Below are positions 9,942 to 18,376 of a DNA stretch of 64,000 nucleotides, piece after piece. Positions within the stretch are counted from its first letter, which is position 1, and every line of letters starts with the position of its first letter. The notes beneath the pieces are model-generated. The model made no database searches. It saw nothing but the letters and a program-made list of their open reading frames with translations, and was not told the origin of the DNA. Source of the stretch: Actinomadura sp. J1-007. Its GTDB lineage: Bacteria; Actinomycetota; Actinomycetes; Streptosporangiales; Streptosporangiaceae. The stretch covers positions 372,001 to 436,000 of the forward strand of contig NZ_WING01000003.1 of assembly GCF_009793335.1 (NCBI RefSeq). Reading direction: 5' to 3'. The position numbers and the translations under genes are program-made.

Positions 9942-11030
9942 TTGTCCTCAGAATTCTCTTCGGCTCTCGTCGCCTATGGCTGGGACGAGAGCCTGCACGA
10001 AGCGTTCGCCCCGCACCGTGGGGCCGGGCTGGTCCCGGCCCGCGTGGTGGCCGTGGACCGCGGCTGCTGCGACGTCGTCACCGCGGACGGCCCGGTCCGG
10101 GCCGACACGGCGCCGGTGGCGTCGCCCGGTGATCCGGTGCTGGGCCCGTGCACCGGCGACTGGGCCGCGCTGCGCGGCGGTGGGCATCCGGCGCTGGTGG
10201 CGCTGCTCCCCCGCCGTACGGCGATCGTCCGGTCGTCGGCCTCGCGCGACTCGCACGGCCAGGTCCTGGCCGCCAACGTCGACACCGTCGCGATCACCGT
10301 GTCGCTCGCGGCGCCGCTGGACCTCGGCCGGGTGGAGCGGTTCCTGGCGCTCGGCTGGGAGAGCGGGGCCCGGCCGGTGGTGGTGCTGACCAAGTCCGAC
10401 ACCGTGCCCGATCCGGCGGAGGCCGAGGCGCGGGTCGCCGAGGCCGCGCCGGGCGTGGAGATCGTGACGGTGAGCGCGGCGACGGGCGACGGCGTGGACG
10501 TCGCGGCGGCCGTCCTCACCGGCACGGTGGTGCTGGTGGGCCCGTCCGGCGCGGGCAAGTCCACGCTCGCCAACGCCCTGCTCGGCGACGCGGACCCGGC
10601 GGCCGGGCCGCTGGCCACCGGCGCCGTGCGGGCGCAGGACGGCAAGGGCAGGCACACGACCGTACGGCGGGAGCTGCTGCCGCTGCCGGGCGGCGGGGTG
10701 CTGATCGACACGCCGGGGCTGCGGGGGGTCGGGCTGTTCGACGCCTCGGACGGCCTCCAGCGGACGTTCGCCGAGATCGAGGAGCTGGCGGAGTCGTGCC
10801 GGTTCGGCGACTGCGCGCACGAGGCCGAGCCGGGGTGCGCGGTGCTGGCCGCCGTCGAGGCCGGCGCGCTGCCGCGCCGGCGGCTGGACAGCTACCGCAA
10901 GCTGGTGCGCGAGAACGAGTGGATCGCCTCGCGCGGCGACGCCCGGCTGCGTTCGGAGCGGGCCAACCGGTGGAAGGCGATCTCGCGCTCGCAGCGCCAG
11001 ATGTACAAGCTGCGCGGCCGAGACCGCTGA
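9942..11030 (+). CDS. rsgA: Ribosome small-subunit GTPase RsgA
   Basis: RsgA is a circularly permuted GTPase that checks late 30S subunit assembly and releases factors from the 3' minor domain. The 362-residue product has an N-terminal OB-fold, then permuted G motifs: G4 LTKSD, G1 GPSGAGKST and G3 DTPG. The C-terminal zinc-binding segment CRFGDCAHEAEPGC uses Cys-Cys-His-Cys ligands. The best start is TTG at 9942, which gives the usual family length; no ATG precedes the OB-fold. It ends just before a strong bidirectional hairpin and converges on the ABC exporter genes. It appears monocistronic. Confidence 0.95.
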   Translation: MSSEFSSALVAYGWDESLHEAFAPHRGAGLVPARVVAVDRGCCDVVTADGPVRADTAPVASPGDPVLGPCTGDWAALRGGGHPALVALLPRRTAIVRSSASRDSHGQVLAANVDTVAITVSLAAPLDLGRVERFLALGWESGARPVVVLTKSDTVPDPAEAEARVAEAAPGVEIVTVSAATGDGVDVAAAVLTGTVVLVGPSGAGKSTLANALLGDADPAAGPLATGAVRAQDGKGRHTTVRRELLPLPGGGVLIDTPGLRGVGLFDASDGLQRTFAEIEELAESCRFGDCAHEAEPGCAVLAAVEAGALPRRRLDSYRKLVRENEWIASRGDARLRSERANRWKAISRSQRQMYKLRGRDR

Positions 11031-11065
11031 CACCTCCCGAGCCGGACGGCGCCCGCGCCGTCTGA

Positions 11066-11103
11066 CCCCGCGCCCCGGTCGGCCGCCCGGCCGGGGCGCG
11101 GGG
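11066..11103. terminator. Bidirectional hairpin terminator between rsgA and the ABC exporter
   Basis: Perfect 13-base arms (CCCCGCGCCCCGG at 11066-11078 and its complement at 11091-11103) enclose a 12-base GC-rich loop. It lies between two convergent genes and has no U-tract, as is usual for intrinsic terminators in high-GC actinobacteria. Confidence 0.7.
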
Positions 11104-11109
11104 GCGGGG

Positions 11110-11964
11110 TTAGCGGCCTTTGCGCTGGAAGGTGCGGACGGAGAGGGGGACGAACACGATCAGCAGTCCGACCGACCAGAGCAGGACGGCCGTGGCGGGG
11201 TGGGCGATGGGCCAGGCGAGGTCGCCGGTCGGGGCGCCGGGGTTGCCGAACAGGTCGCGGCAGGCGGCGGTGAGGGCGCTGACGGGGTTCCAGTCGGCGA
11301 TCGACTGGAGCCAGGCGGGCATCCCGCCGGTCGGGACGAACGAGTTCGACAGCATGGCGACGGGGAAGACGAGCGGGACGAGCTGGTCAGCGGTCTGCTC
11401 GTTCTTGACGACGAGGCCGACGTAGCAGCCGACCCAGCACAGCGCGTACCGCATGAGCAGCAGCAGGGCGAACGCCTCGGCGGTGGGGAGCGCCCCGCGG
11501 TGCGGCTGCCAGCCGACCAGCAGCCCGATCAGCGCCATGATCAGCATGGCCAGCAGGGCGGTGGGCACGTCGGCGCCGACCTGGCCGAACGGCACCGCCG
11601 AGCGGGCCATCGGCATGGAGCGGAAGCGGTCCATGACGCCGCGCGAGGCGTCGGTGGCGATCCGCATCGTGACGCCCATGAGCGCGGTGAAGGTGACCAT
11701 GGCGAACAGGCCGGGCATCAGGTACTCGCGGTAGTCGCCGCCGCCGGGGACCTTGATGGCGCTGCCGAACACGTACCCGAACAGCACGACCATGATGGCG
11801 GGGAAGACGAGCTGGCCGACGAGCTCGCCGGGTTCCTGGCGCAGGCGGGAGAACTCGCGGCCGACCAGGGTGAGGCCGTCGGCGGCCGTCCAGCGCAGGC
11901 GGCCGGCGAGCGTGGCGGGCGGCGGCGGGACGGCCGGCGGGGCCGGGTGGGCCGGTGCGGTCAT
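11110..11964 (-). CDS. ABC-2 type exporter permease, DrrB-like
   Basis: This 284-residue permease has six hydrophobic segments in the ABC-2 arrangement and begins after a Pro-rich cytoplasmic N-terminus. The long conserved block LVGQLVFPAIMVVLFGYVFGSAI and the later FPVAMLSNSFVPTGGMPAWLQSIADWNPVSALTAACRDLFG are typical of daunorubicin-resistance DrrB-type permeases. The start overlaps the stop of the ATPase gene by four bases (11961-11964), so the two subunits are made in a coupled way. Together they should form a homodimer-type exporter of a hydrophobic drug or lipid, under the TetR regulator encoded divergently. Confidence 0.92.
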   Translation of the reverse strand: MTAPAHPAPPAVPPPPATLAGRLRWTAADGLTLVGREFSRLRQEPGELVGQLVFPAIMVVLFGYVFGSAIKVPGGGDYREYLMPGLFAMVTFTALMGVTMRIATDASRGVMDRFRSMPMARSAVPFGQVGADVPTALLAMLIMALIGLLVGWQPHRGALPTAEAFALLLLMRYALCWVGCYVGLVVKNEQTADQLVPLVFPVAMLSNSFVPTGGMPAWLQSIADWNPVSALTAACRDLFGNPGAPTGDLAWPIAHPATAVLLWSVGLLIVFVPLSVRTFQRKGR

Positions 11965-12974
11965 CGGGCGGTCTCCTTCTCGGACGCGGCGGCGGGCTCC
12001 ATGCCGGTGTCGGGCGGCGGTGCGGCGGGGCCGCCGGTGAGGCGGAGGAACACCTCGTCGAGGGTGGGGCGGCGCAGGCCGACGTCGGCGGCGGCGGCGC
12101 CGGCGCGGTCGAGCTCGCGGACGACGTCCACGAGGCGGACGGGGCCGCGCAGCAGGGGGACGCTGAGGCGCCGCGGGTCCTCGCCGCGGGCGGGTTCGGC
12201 TCCGGCGAGGCGGGCGAGCACGCCGGCGGCGGCGGTGGTCATGCCGGGGTCCTCCACGACGACGTCGAGGCGGTCGCCGATCGAGGACTTGAGCCGGTCG
12301 GGGGTGCCGGTGGCGATGACGCGGCCGTGGTCGACCACCGCGATGTCGTCGGCGAGCCGGTCGGCCTCGTCCAGGTACTGGGTGGTGAGCAGGACGGTGG
12401 TGCCGTCGGCGACGAGCGCGCGGATGCTGTCCCAGATCTCGTTGCGGCTGCGCGGGTCGAGGCCGGTGGTCGGCTCGTCCAGGAACAGCACCCGGGGCCG
12501 CAGGATCAGGCTGGTGATCAGGTCGAGGCGGCGGCGCATCCCGCCGGAGTAGCCCTGGACCTGGCGGTCGCCGGCCTCGGCGAGCCCGAACCGTTCGAGC
12601 AGCTCGTCGGCCCTGCGGTGCGCGTCGCGGCGCGACAGGTGGTAGAGCCGCCCGAACATGCGCAGGTTGCCGCGGCCGGTGAGCTTCTCGTCCACGGCGG
12701 CGTGCTGCCCGGCGAGGCCGATGAGGCCGCGGACCCGGTCGGCGTCGCGGGTGACGTCGTGCCCGGCGATGCGGGCGCGGCCCTCGTCGGGGTCGGACAG
12801 GGTCGCGAGGACGCGGATGAGGGTGGTCTTGCCGGCGCCGTTCGGGCCGAGGACGCCGCAGACGGTCCCGGCGGGGACGTCCAGGTCCAGGCCCGCGAGC
12901 GCGCGGGTGTCGCCGAAGCGCTTGTGCAGCCCCTCGGCGACCACGATGGGTTCGGCGGTCACGCTGCCCTCCAC
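11961..12974 (-). CDS. ABC exporter ATPase, DrrA-like
   Basis: This 337-residue ATPase has Walker A GPNGAGKTT, Q-loop, signature YSGGMRRRLD, Walker B VLFLDEPTTGLD and the H-loop region (TTQYLDEAD), followed by the C-terminal DUF4162-like domain seen in DrrA exporters. It powers the permease encoded immediately downstream with a 4-base overlap. The ATG at 12974 lies only one base from the first of two identical operator copies, so binding of the TetR regulator there would block transcription or initiation directly. Substrate cannot be told from sequence. Confidence 0.94.
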   Translation of the reverse strand: MEGSVTAEPIVVAEGLHKRFGDTRALAGLDLDVPAGTVCGVLGPNGAGKTTLIRVLATLSDPDEGRARIAGHDVTRDADRVRGLIGLAGQHAAVDEKLTGRGNLRMFGRLYHLSRRDAHRRADELLERFGLAEAGDRQVQGYSGGMRRRLDLITSLILRPRVLFLDEPTTGLDPRSRNEIWDSIRALVADGTTVLLTTQYLDEADRLADDIAVVDHGRVIATGTPDRLKSSIGDRLDVVVEDPGMTTAAAGVLARLAGAEPARGEDPRRLSVPLLRGPVRLVDVVRELDRAGAAAADVGLRRPTLDEVFLRLTGGPAAPPPDTGMEPAAASEKETAR

Positions 12975-12975
12975 T

Positions 12976-13032
12976 GGGTACGCCGTACGCGGTTGATGCG
13001 GCCCAGGCTAGACAACCGGGTACGCCGTACGC
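12976..13032. promoter_or_regulatory. Paired operator between the ABC exporter and its TetR regulator
   Basis: The 15-mer GGGTACGCCGTACGC occurs twice in the 73-base divergent gap, at 12976-12990 and 13018-13032. Each contains the dyad GTACG-C-CGTAC. Start-to-start spacing is exactly 42 bases, close to four helical turns, so two TetR dimers could bind on one face. The copies flank the space where both divergent promoters must lie. This is the expected form of an autoregulated TetR/exporter switch. Confidence 0.8.
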
Positions 13033-13047
13033 AACTAGGATGCGGGG

Positions 13048-13912
13048 ATGGAGACCGAGCCGGGGGACGCCGAGCAGATCAGCATCTGGATGCGCCCGGA
13101 GCGCCCGGCGAGGGGCCGCGCCCGGCCTACAGCCGCGACCAGATCGTGGAGGCCGCGGTGCGGATCGCCGACGCCGACGGCCTGGAGGCGGCGTCGATGC
13201 GCCGGATCGCGGCCGAGATCGGCACCGGCGCGATGTCGATCTACCGGTACGTCCCGAGCCGCCAGGACCTGGTCGACCTGATGCACGACCGGGTGCTCGG
13301 CGAGCTGGACCTCCCGGACCGCCCGTCCGGCGACTGGCGGGCGGACCTGACGCTGGTCGCGGAGCGGTCGCTGGCGCTGTCGCGGCGGCACCCGTGGCTG
13401 GTGCGGCTGATGCGCGCCAGGCCGGCGTTCGGCCCGAACGAGCTGCGGCTGCTGGAGTTCCAGCTCGGCGCGCTCGACGTGGGCATCCCGATCGACGAGA
13501 TGATGGTGCTGGCGGGCGTCCTGAACGGCTACGTGGAGAGCGTCGCGCGCTCCCGCGTGGCGTTCACGGAGGAGGCCCGCCGCACCGGGCTCACGATGGA
13601 GGAGTGGATGCGGCGCAGCATCCCGTACGTCAAGCGGCTCCTGGCGGACGGCGACCATCCGCTCTTCGCGCGGGTCATCACCCACGCGCGCCAGCCGCAC
13701 ATGGACGACGAGCAGCAGTTCCGGTACGGCCTGGACCGCGTCCTGGACTGCATAGCCGCGGCCCTCCCACCGACCCCCGCCCCCCGGCCCACGCCCGCGC
13801 CCGCGCCCGCGCACAGCCGAGCGGCGGCGGAGCCTCGGACGCCGAGTCGAGCGCAGACCCGGACAGCGAGCCGGGCCGCAGCGGAAACCCGGGCGCGAAA
13901 CTGGACGTGTAG
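13048..13912 (+). CDS. TetR-family regulator of the adjacent ABC exporter (apparent frameshifts)
   Basis: The N-terminal helix-turn-helix reads YSRDQIVEAAVRIADADGLEAASMRRIAAEIGTGAMSIYRYVPSRQDLVDLM, followed by a TetR_C ligand domain (LPDRPSGDWRADL ... LMRARPAFGPNELRLLEFQLGAL). The ATG at 13048 reads a short N-terminus, after which one base must be gained or lost near 13115 to enter the HTH frame. Near 13790, in a run of C-rich repeats, a second frame change gives a hydrophilic tail ending at 13912 with normal third-position GC; without it the frame runs to 14060 through Arg-rich sequence. It faces the exporter across two identical dyads and is presumed to repress both directions. Confidence 0.8.
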
Positions 13913-14052
13913 CCGGACGAGGGGCCGCATGGGACGTGGGCCGCCGGGGCCGGTGCGCCCTCGCAGTCAGCGATGCGTCCCGGGCCGCCTCATCGAACGC
14001 GCGCACGCGAAACGCCTACGCACAGCGGGCGCGCGTCGAGCGGCGGGGCGGC

Positions 14053-15200
14053 TCAGGTGACGGCGGGCGGCGGGTCGGGCGTCGAGGCGCGCGAGGTCGG
14101 CTCGGACGTCGGTGTCGGCGCGTCCGGCGCGGACGGCGCGTCCGGCGCGGACGGCGCGTCCGGCGCGGACGGCGAGGTCGGCGCGTCCGCCGCGGACGTC
14201 GAGGTCGCCGCGGACGTCGCGTTCGGCGCGTCCGCCGTGGACGGTGGGGTGGTGGCTCGGGCGGTGCGGGCGGTGATGTCGCGGAGGCGTTCGATGAGTT
14301 CGGGGGTTCGTGGACGCGGAACTCGCAGCCGAGCATGATCAGCCGGGCGGCGAGCCAGCCGAGGGTGTCGGCGTGGCCGTCGAGGCGGCAGGTGTTCTCG
14401 TCGATCGGGTGCAGGTCGCGTGGGTCGGCGCCGAGCCGGGCGGCGGCCTGCGCGGCGGGCAGGTGGAGAGTGACGACGGCGCGGTAGGTGGCGGCGAGGG
14501 AGTGGAGCTTGGCGGTGAGGAACGCGGCGGCGTCGCCGCCGGGCAGTTCGCGGGGGGTGTGGCGCTGGCCGGTCGGGCGGGGCCCGCTGATCCGGTCGGC
14601 GCGGAACACGCGCCAGTCGCCGCGGTCGAGGTCGTGGGCGATGAGGTACCAGCGGCGTCCGGCGGCGACGAGGCGGTGCGGTTCGGCGTGGCGGCGGGTC
14701 TCGGCGCCGTCGGCGGCGCGGTAGGCGAACCGGAGGCGTTCGTGGTTGGCGGCGGCCGCGGCGATGACGGCGAGGTCGGCGGGGTCGACTGCGGGTCCGT
14801 CCGCCGCGTACAGGGGGACGGTCGCGGCGTTGAGGGCGCTGACGCGGTGCCGCAGGCGGGACGGCAGGACCTGCTGGAGTTTGGCCAGGGCCCGTACGGA
14901 CGCCTCGCCGATGCCTTCGACGGCGTTCCCGGCGGCGGTGCGCAGGCCGACGGCGATGGCGACGGCCTCCTCGTCGTCCAGCAGCAGCGGCGGCATGGCG
15001 GTGCCGGCGACCAGCCGGTAGCCGCCGTCGGGGCCCATGGCGGTCTCGACGGGGTAGCCGAGTTCGCGGAGCCGTTCGATGTCGCGCCGGATGGTCCGGC
15101 CGCTGACGCCGAGGCGGGCGGCGAGTTCGCTGCCGGCCCATTCGCGGGGCGTCTGGAGCAGGGACAGCAGGTTCAGCAACCGCTGGGAGGTGACGGCCAT
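14053..15200 (-). CDS. WYL-domain transcriptional regulator, YafY type (apparent frameshift)
   Basis: This has an N-terminal HTH_11-type domain (RLLNLLSLLQTPREWAGSELAARLGVSGRTIRRDIERLRELGYPV), a linker, and a WYL domain with the RRWYLIAHDLDRGDWRVFRADRI core, then the WCX extension. Such proteins sense small ligands or nucleic acids and regulate nearby genes. Near 14307 the frame must shift by one base to give the usual ending VHEPPELIERLRDIT instead of VHEPPNSSNAS. The corrected frame adds a disordered tail with three SAPDAP-type repeats and stops at 14053. The start at 15200 gives a standard N-terminus. It is divergent from the AlkZ-like gene at 15324, a common pairing of regulator and neighbour. 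Confidence 0.82.
14120..14173. repeat. Three perfect 18-base tandem repeats in the WYL regulator tail
   Basis: The unit GCGTCCGGCGCGGACGGC is present three times without a mismatch at 14120-14137, 14138-14155 and 14156-14173, and degenerate units continue to about 14240. On the coding (minus) strand they give an Ala/Pro/Ser/Asp repeat, and 18 bases keep the frame, so copy number can change without breaking the protein. Confidence 0.85.
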
Positions 15201-15323
15201 GCGTCCCAGCATGCCCGAAGTGCAGGACAGAAGCTGACCTATACGCCGCGTACCGTTCAGTTGGTGGCGCGACGGGGGAACGGCCCGTCGCGGGTGCGGG
15301 TCGTGGTGAGGGAAGGGTGTGCG

Positions 15324-16525
15324 ATGACCGTTGGTCCGGCGGAGGCGCGGAGGCTGTCGTGGGCGCAGGTGCGGGCGCGGCGGCTGGCCTGGCACGGGCT
15401 GGCCGAGCCGTTGAAGGGCGCGGGTCCGGCGGACGTCGCGTCGGCGATGGCGGGCACGCACGCGCAGATGATGTCGGCGGCCGAGCTCGGCATCGCGCTG
15501 CGGATGGACGGCGCGACGCGGGCGGACGTACGCGAGGCGGTGTGGGGCGAGCACAGTTTGATCAAGACGTTCGGGCCGCGCGGGACGGTGCATCTGCTGC
15601 CCGCGCGTGAGCTGCCGATGTGGGTGGGGCGCTGTCGGCGCTGCCGCGGCCGTCGTCGCCCCACGCCGACGGGGTCCGGATGGCGCCGGAGCAGAGCGAG
15701 CAGGTGATCGCGGCGGTCGGCGACGCGCTGCGCGACGCGGAGCTGACGATCGACGAGCTGACCGAGGAGGTCGTGGCGCGGACCGGGCCGTGGGCGGGCG
15801 ACCTGGTGATGCCGGCGTTCCAGGGGATGTGGCCGCGATGGCGGCAGTCGATGCACGAGGCGGGGATCCGGGGGCTGCTGTGCTTCGGCGCGGGCCGGGG
15901 CCGCAAGGTCACCTACACCAGCCCGCGCCGTTTCCTGCCGGGGTTCGCCGCGGAGGAGCCGGAGGCCGCGTTGCGCGGGGTGGTGCGGAGCTACCTGCGC
16001 GCGTACGGGCCGTCGACGCCGCAGCGGTTCGCGCATTGGCTGAACGCGCCAGCGACGTGGGCGTCGGAGCTGTTCGCGTCGCTGGAGGCGGAGCTGGAGC
16101 GGGTCGAGGTGGAGGGGGTGGACGCGCCGCAGTGGCTGGCGCCCGACGCGTCCGCCTCGGCGTTCGCGGTCCCCCGGCCCCGGGACGTCGCGGCGGACGT
16201 CCCGCGCGGGGTGCGGCTGCTGCCGTACTTCGACGTCTACGCCTACCGCGTCGGGAACCAGCCGCCCGCGCTGCTGTATCCGGGACGCGCCTCCGAACGC
16301 GTGCTGCGCGGCAACTTCCAGGTCCTGCTGGTGGACGGCGAGGTCGCGGGGCTGTGGCATCAGCGGCGTTCGGGCCGCCGGATCGAGGTGACGGTGGAGC
16401 CGCTGGCCCCGCTGTCCCGGGCGCGGCGTTCGGCCCTGGACGACCAGGTCGCCCGCGTCGGGGAGATCCTGGAGGCCCGCCCGACCCTGACGATCGGCGA
16501 GGTAACCGTAGGCGGCCACGCCTAG
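15324..16525 (+). CDS. AlkZ-like winged-helix DNA-binding protein (apparent frameshift)
   Basis: The product belongs to the HTH_42/DUF1006 superfamily that includes the DNA interstrand-crosslink glycosylases AlkZ and AlkX. The N-terminal winged-helix part reads LSWAQVRARRLAWHGLAEP ... GTHAQMMSAAELGIALRM ... IKTFGPRGTVHLLPARELPMW, and the remainder contains further wHTH repeats (RFAHWLNAP, a beta domain near LLPYFDVYAYRVGNQPP). The frame breaks at a GGGG run near 15632: adding one G joins ELPMWVGALSALPRPSSPHADG. Glycosylase activity is not certain; many members have no assigned function. The start ATG 15324 follows GAGGGAAGGG. Confidence 0.78.
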
Positions 16526-16651
16526 CCCCGCGCCCTGCCCCCGCCCCTGCCCTGCCCCCGCCCCTGCCCGACGTCACCAACGGACGCCCCCAGGCCCACC
16601 GCCGGCGACGGAACGCCAGCGTCCGGGGGCGCTAAGGCGCGGTCGGGACGT

Positions 16652-17358
16652 CTAGTGTGCGGTCGGCGACGGGGCTGTTGGCGGTTCGGGCGGTGCGGGC
16701 GGTGCCGTCGGTGTTGAGGGCGCCGGGGCCGTGAGGTCGATGCGCCAGTTGTTGCAGCGCATGTGGTGGCCGGGCGGGAACTCGAAGTCGCATTCGGACA
16801 CGAACGTGAAGCCGGCGCGTCGGCAGATGGCGTTGGACGCCGGGTTGCCGACGGACGGGAAGGCGTGCAGGTAGCGGTTGCGGCGGTGGCCCGCCGCGGC
16901 GGCGATGACGAGGCGCGCCGCCTCGGACGCGAGGCCGCGCCCCTGGTGCTCGGGCAGGACGCTCCAGCCGGTCTCGTAGACGGTCTCGCCCTCCCAGCGG
17001 CGTTCCCAGTAGCCGATCGTCCCGACGGGCTCGCCGCCCGGGAGCAGGGCGATGCGGTACATCTGCCCGGCCTCGACGCCGCCCGGGACGGGCCCGTTGA
17101 GGTACTTGCGGTGCCGGGCGAGGACCTGCTCGTCGGTTTCCGGGCCGCCCAGGTGGGCCTTCATCTCCGGTGTGTTGACGCGCCACAGGAGTTCCAGATC
17201 GCCGTCCGTCCAAGGCTCGATCCGTACGCGAGCCGCGACGAGTGCGTCGGCGCCGGCAACAGGGCGGGCCTCGGCGCTGGCGTCCTTGAGGGCTCGGCGC
17301 GAGCGTCGTCGCGAATCTCAGGGGGAACGTCGGCGCGGGGCTTGTTGTGGCGGGTCAC
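16652..17358 (-). CDS. GNAT-family N-acetyltransferase (N-terminus uncertain)
   Basis: The GNAT fold is clear: an N-terminal RIEPWTDGDLELLWRVNTPEMKAHLGG strand-helix, GTIGYWERRWEGETVYETGWSVLPEHQGRGLASEAARLVI with the acetyl-CoA loop QGRGLA, and FPSVGNPASNAICRRAGF. The nearest ATG is at 17164, but it would delete the first strand and helix. The conserved N-terminus continues upstream in frame with no usable start until a stop at 17357, while another frame offers a GTG at 17358. A one-base indel near 17295 would join them. The C-terminus is a Pro/Thr-rich low-complexity tail. Substrate is unknown. Confidence 0.65.
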
Positions 17359-17398
17359 GGGATCAGGGTGTCACTTTCGCGGGCGGTGCGGTGCGGCG

Positions 17399-17470
17399 TC
17401 TCCCCGGCAGGGATCGAACCTGCGCGCACGGCTTCGGAGGCCATTGCTCTCTCCTCTGAGCTACGGGGAG
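17399..17470 (-). tRNA. tRNA-Arg (anticodon CCG)
   Basis: A complete cloverleaf can be drawn: a 7-bp acceptor stem (CTCCCCG with CGGGGAG), the D-arm GCTC..GAGC, a 5-bp anticodon stem around loop CTCCGAA with anticodon CCG, a T-arm CAGG-TTCGATC-CCTG and a discriminator A. CCA is not encoded, as is common in actinobacteria. It reads CGG codons, which are abundant in this genome. Confidence 0.95.
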
Positions 17471-17653
17471 TCTGACCGTTCAACCGGATGGGCGGGGCGA
17501 GCGGCGGAGCGGGCGGCGGGGCGTGGACCTGCCTGTACGGGCGGGTCCACGGCCTCGGTCGGTTCGCGGTCCGCAGCGTCCGGCCGACGGGGTCCGGTCC
17601 GCGGGTCCGTCCGCTGCATCCGGCGGATGGTGGGGTGGGGGTGTCGTGTTCGT

Positions 17654-18274
17654 TCAGAGTGGCGGACGGGCGGTGGCGGGTTCAACGGGTTTTCCGGTGG
17701 TGGCGCGCGGGTGGGGTGCGGGGGCGCAGCGTCGGCGGTACGCGCCTTGGCGGCATCGGGGCGAGCAGTAGCGGCGGGGGCGGCCGCGTCCTCCGGTCGG
17801 GAGGGGTGCGCGGCAGTGCTCGCAGAGCGGGGCCGGGTTTTCATCACGATTCGCGTCAGGGTTTTCGTCACGGGCGCGGAGGGCGAGCCATCCGTCGAGG
17901 TCTTCTCCGCAGACGCGGCATTCGGTGATGTCGTGGCGGGAGCATTGCAGCATCCATTCGATGTAGCGCTGGGCGGCCTGGGCGGCGCGGATGCATTCCT
18001 CCAGGTCGGCGATGCGGCGGCGGGCGACGGCGCGCCATTCGGCGCGGGTGGCGGGGGCCATGAACGTCCGCAGGTCCTCCAGGCTGAAGTGGCCGGTCTC
18101 CTGCCACATCCGGGCGAACGCCAGGCGGCGGACCTCGGCGGGCCGGTAGCGGCGCTGCCCGGACGCCCGGGTCTCGGGGCTGACCAGTCCGCGTTCGTCG
18201 TAGTAGCGGATGGTGGAGACGCTGGTGCCCAGGCGGCGGGCGACCTCGCCGATGCTCAGCAGTTCCTCGTCCAT
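17654..18274 (-). CDS. MerR-family regulator with C-terminal zinc-ribbon-like tail
   Basis: Residues 5-75 form a MerR HTH (LSIGEVARRLGTSVSTIRYYDERGLVSPETRASGQRRY), followed by a coiled coil (TRAEWRAVARRRIADLEECIRAAQAAQRYI) and a Cys motif CRVCGEDLDGW. The last ~60 residues hold CEHCRAPLPTGGRGRPRRYCSPRCRQGAYRRR, a four-Cys ribbon found alone in many small actinobacterial proteins and unusual as a MerR fusion. It is divergent from the MFS exporter at 18377, with a dyad in the gap, so a multidrug or metal-responsive switch is likely. Start ATG at 18274 gives a standard MerR N-terminus. Confidence 0.88.
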   Translation of the reverse strand: MDEELLSIGEVARRLGTSVSTIRYYDERGLVSPETRASGQRRYRPAEVRRLAFARMWQETGHFSLEDLRTFMAPATRAEWRAVARRRIADLEECIRAAQAAQRYIEWMLQCSRHDITECRVCGEDLDGWLALRARDENPDANRDENPAPLCEHCRAPLPTGGRGRPRRYCSPRCRQGAYRRRCAPAPHPRATTGKPVEPATARPPL

Positions 18275-18301
18275 GCGCCGCTCCCCCGGCCGATCTTCGG
18301 G

Positions 18302-18331
18302 CTTGACCTCAAGTCCGCTGGAACATCCAGG
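18302..18331. promoter_or_regulatory. Candidate MerR operator/promoter upstream of the MFS exporter
   Basis: In the divergent gap, CTTGA-CC-TCAAG (18302-18313) is a dyad that contains a TTGACC -35 element, and CTGG-AACAT-CCAG follows at 18318-18330. A -35 inside a dyad with further symmetry in the spacer is the classic layout of MerR-activated promoters. Exact -10 placement is not clear. Confidence 0.5.
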
Positions 18332-18376
18332 GTAAGTCCGATCCCGGTTGGAGGAACGGAAAGGGGCCGGACGGGC

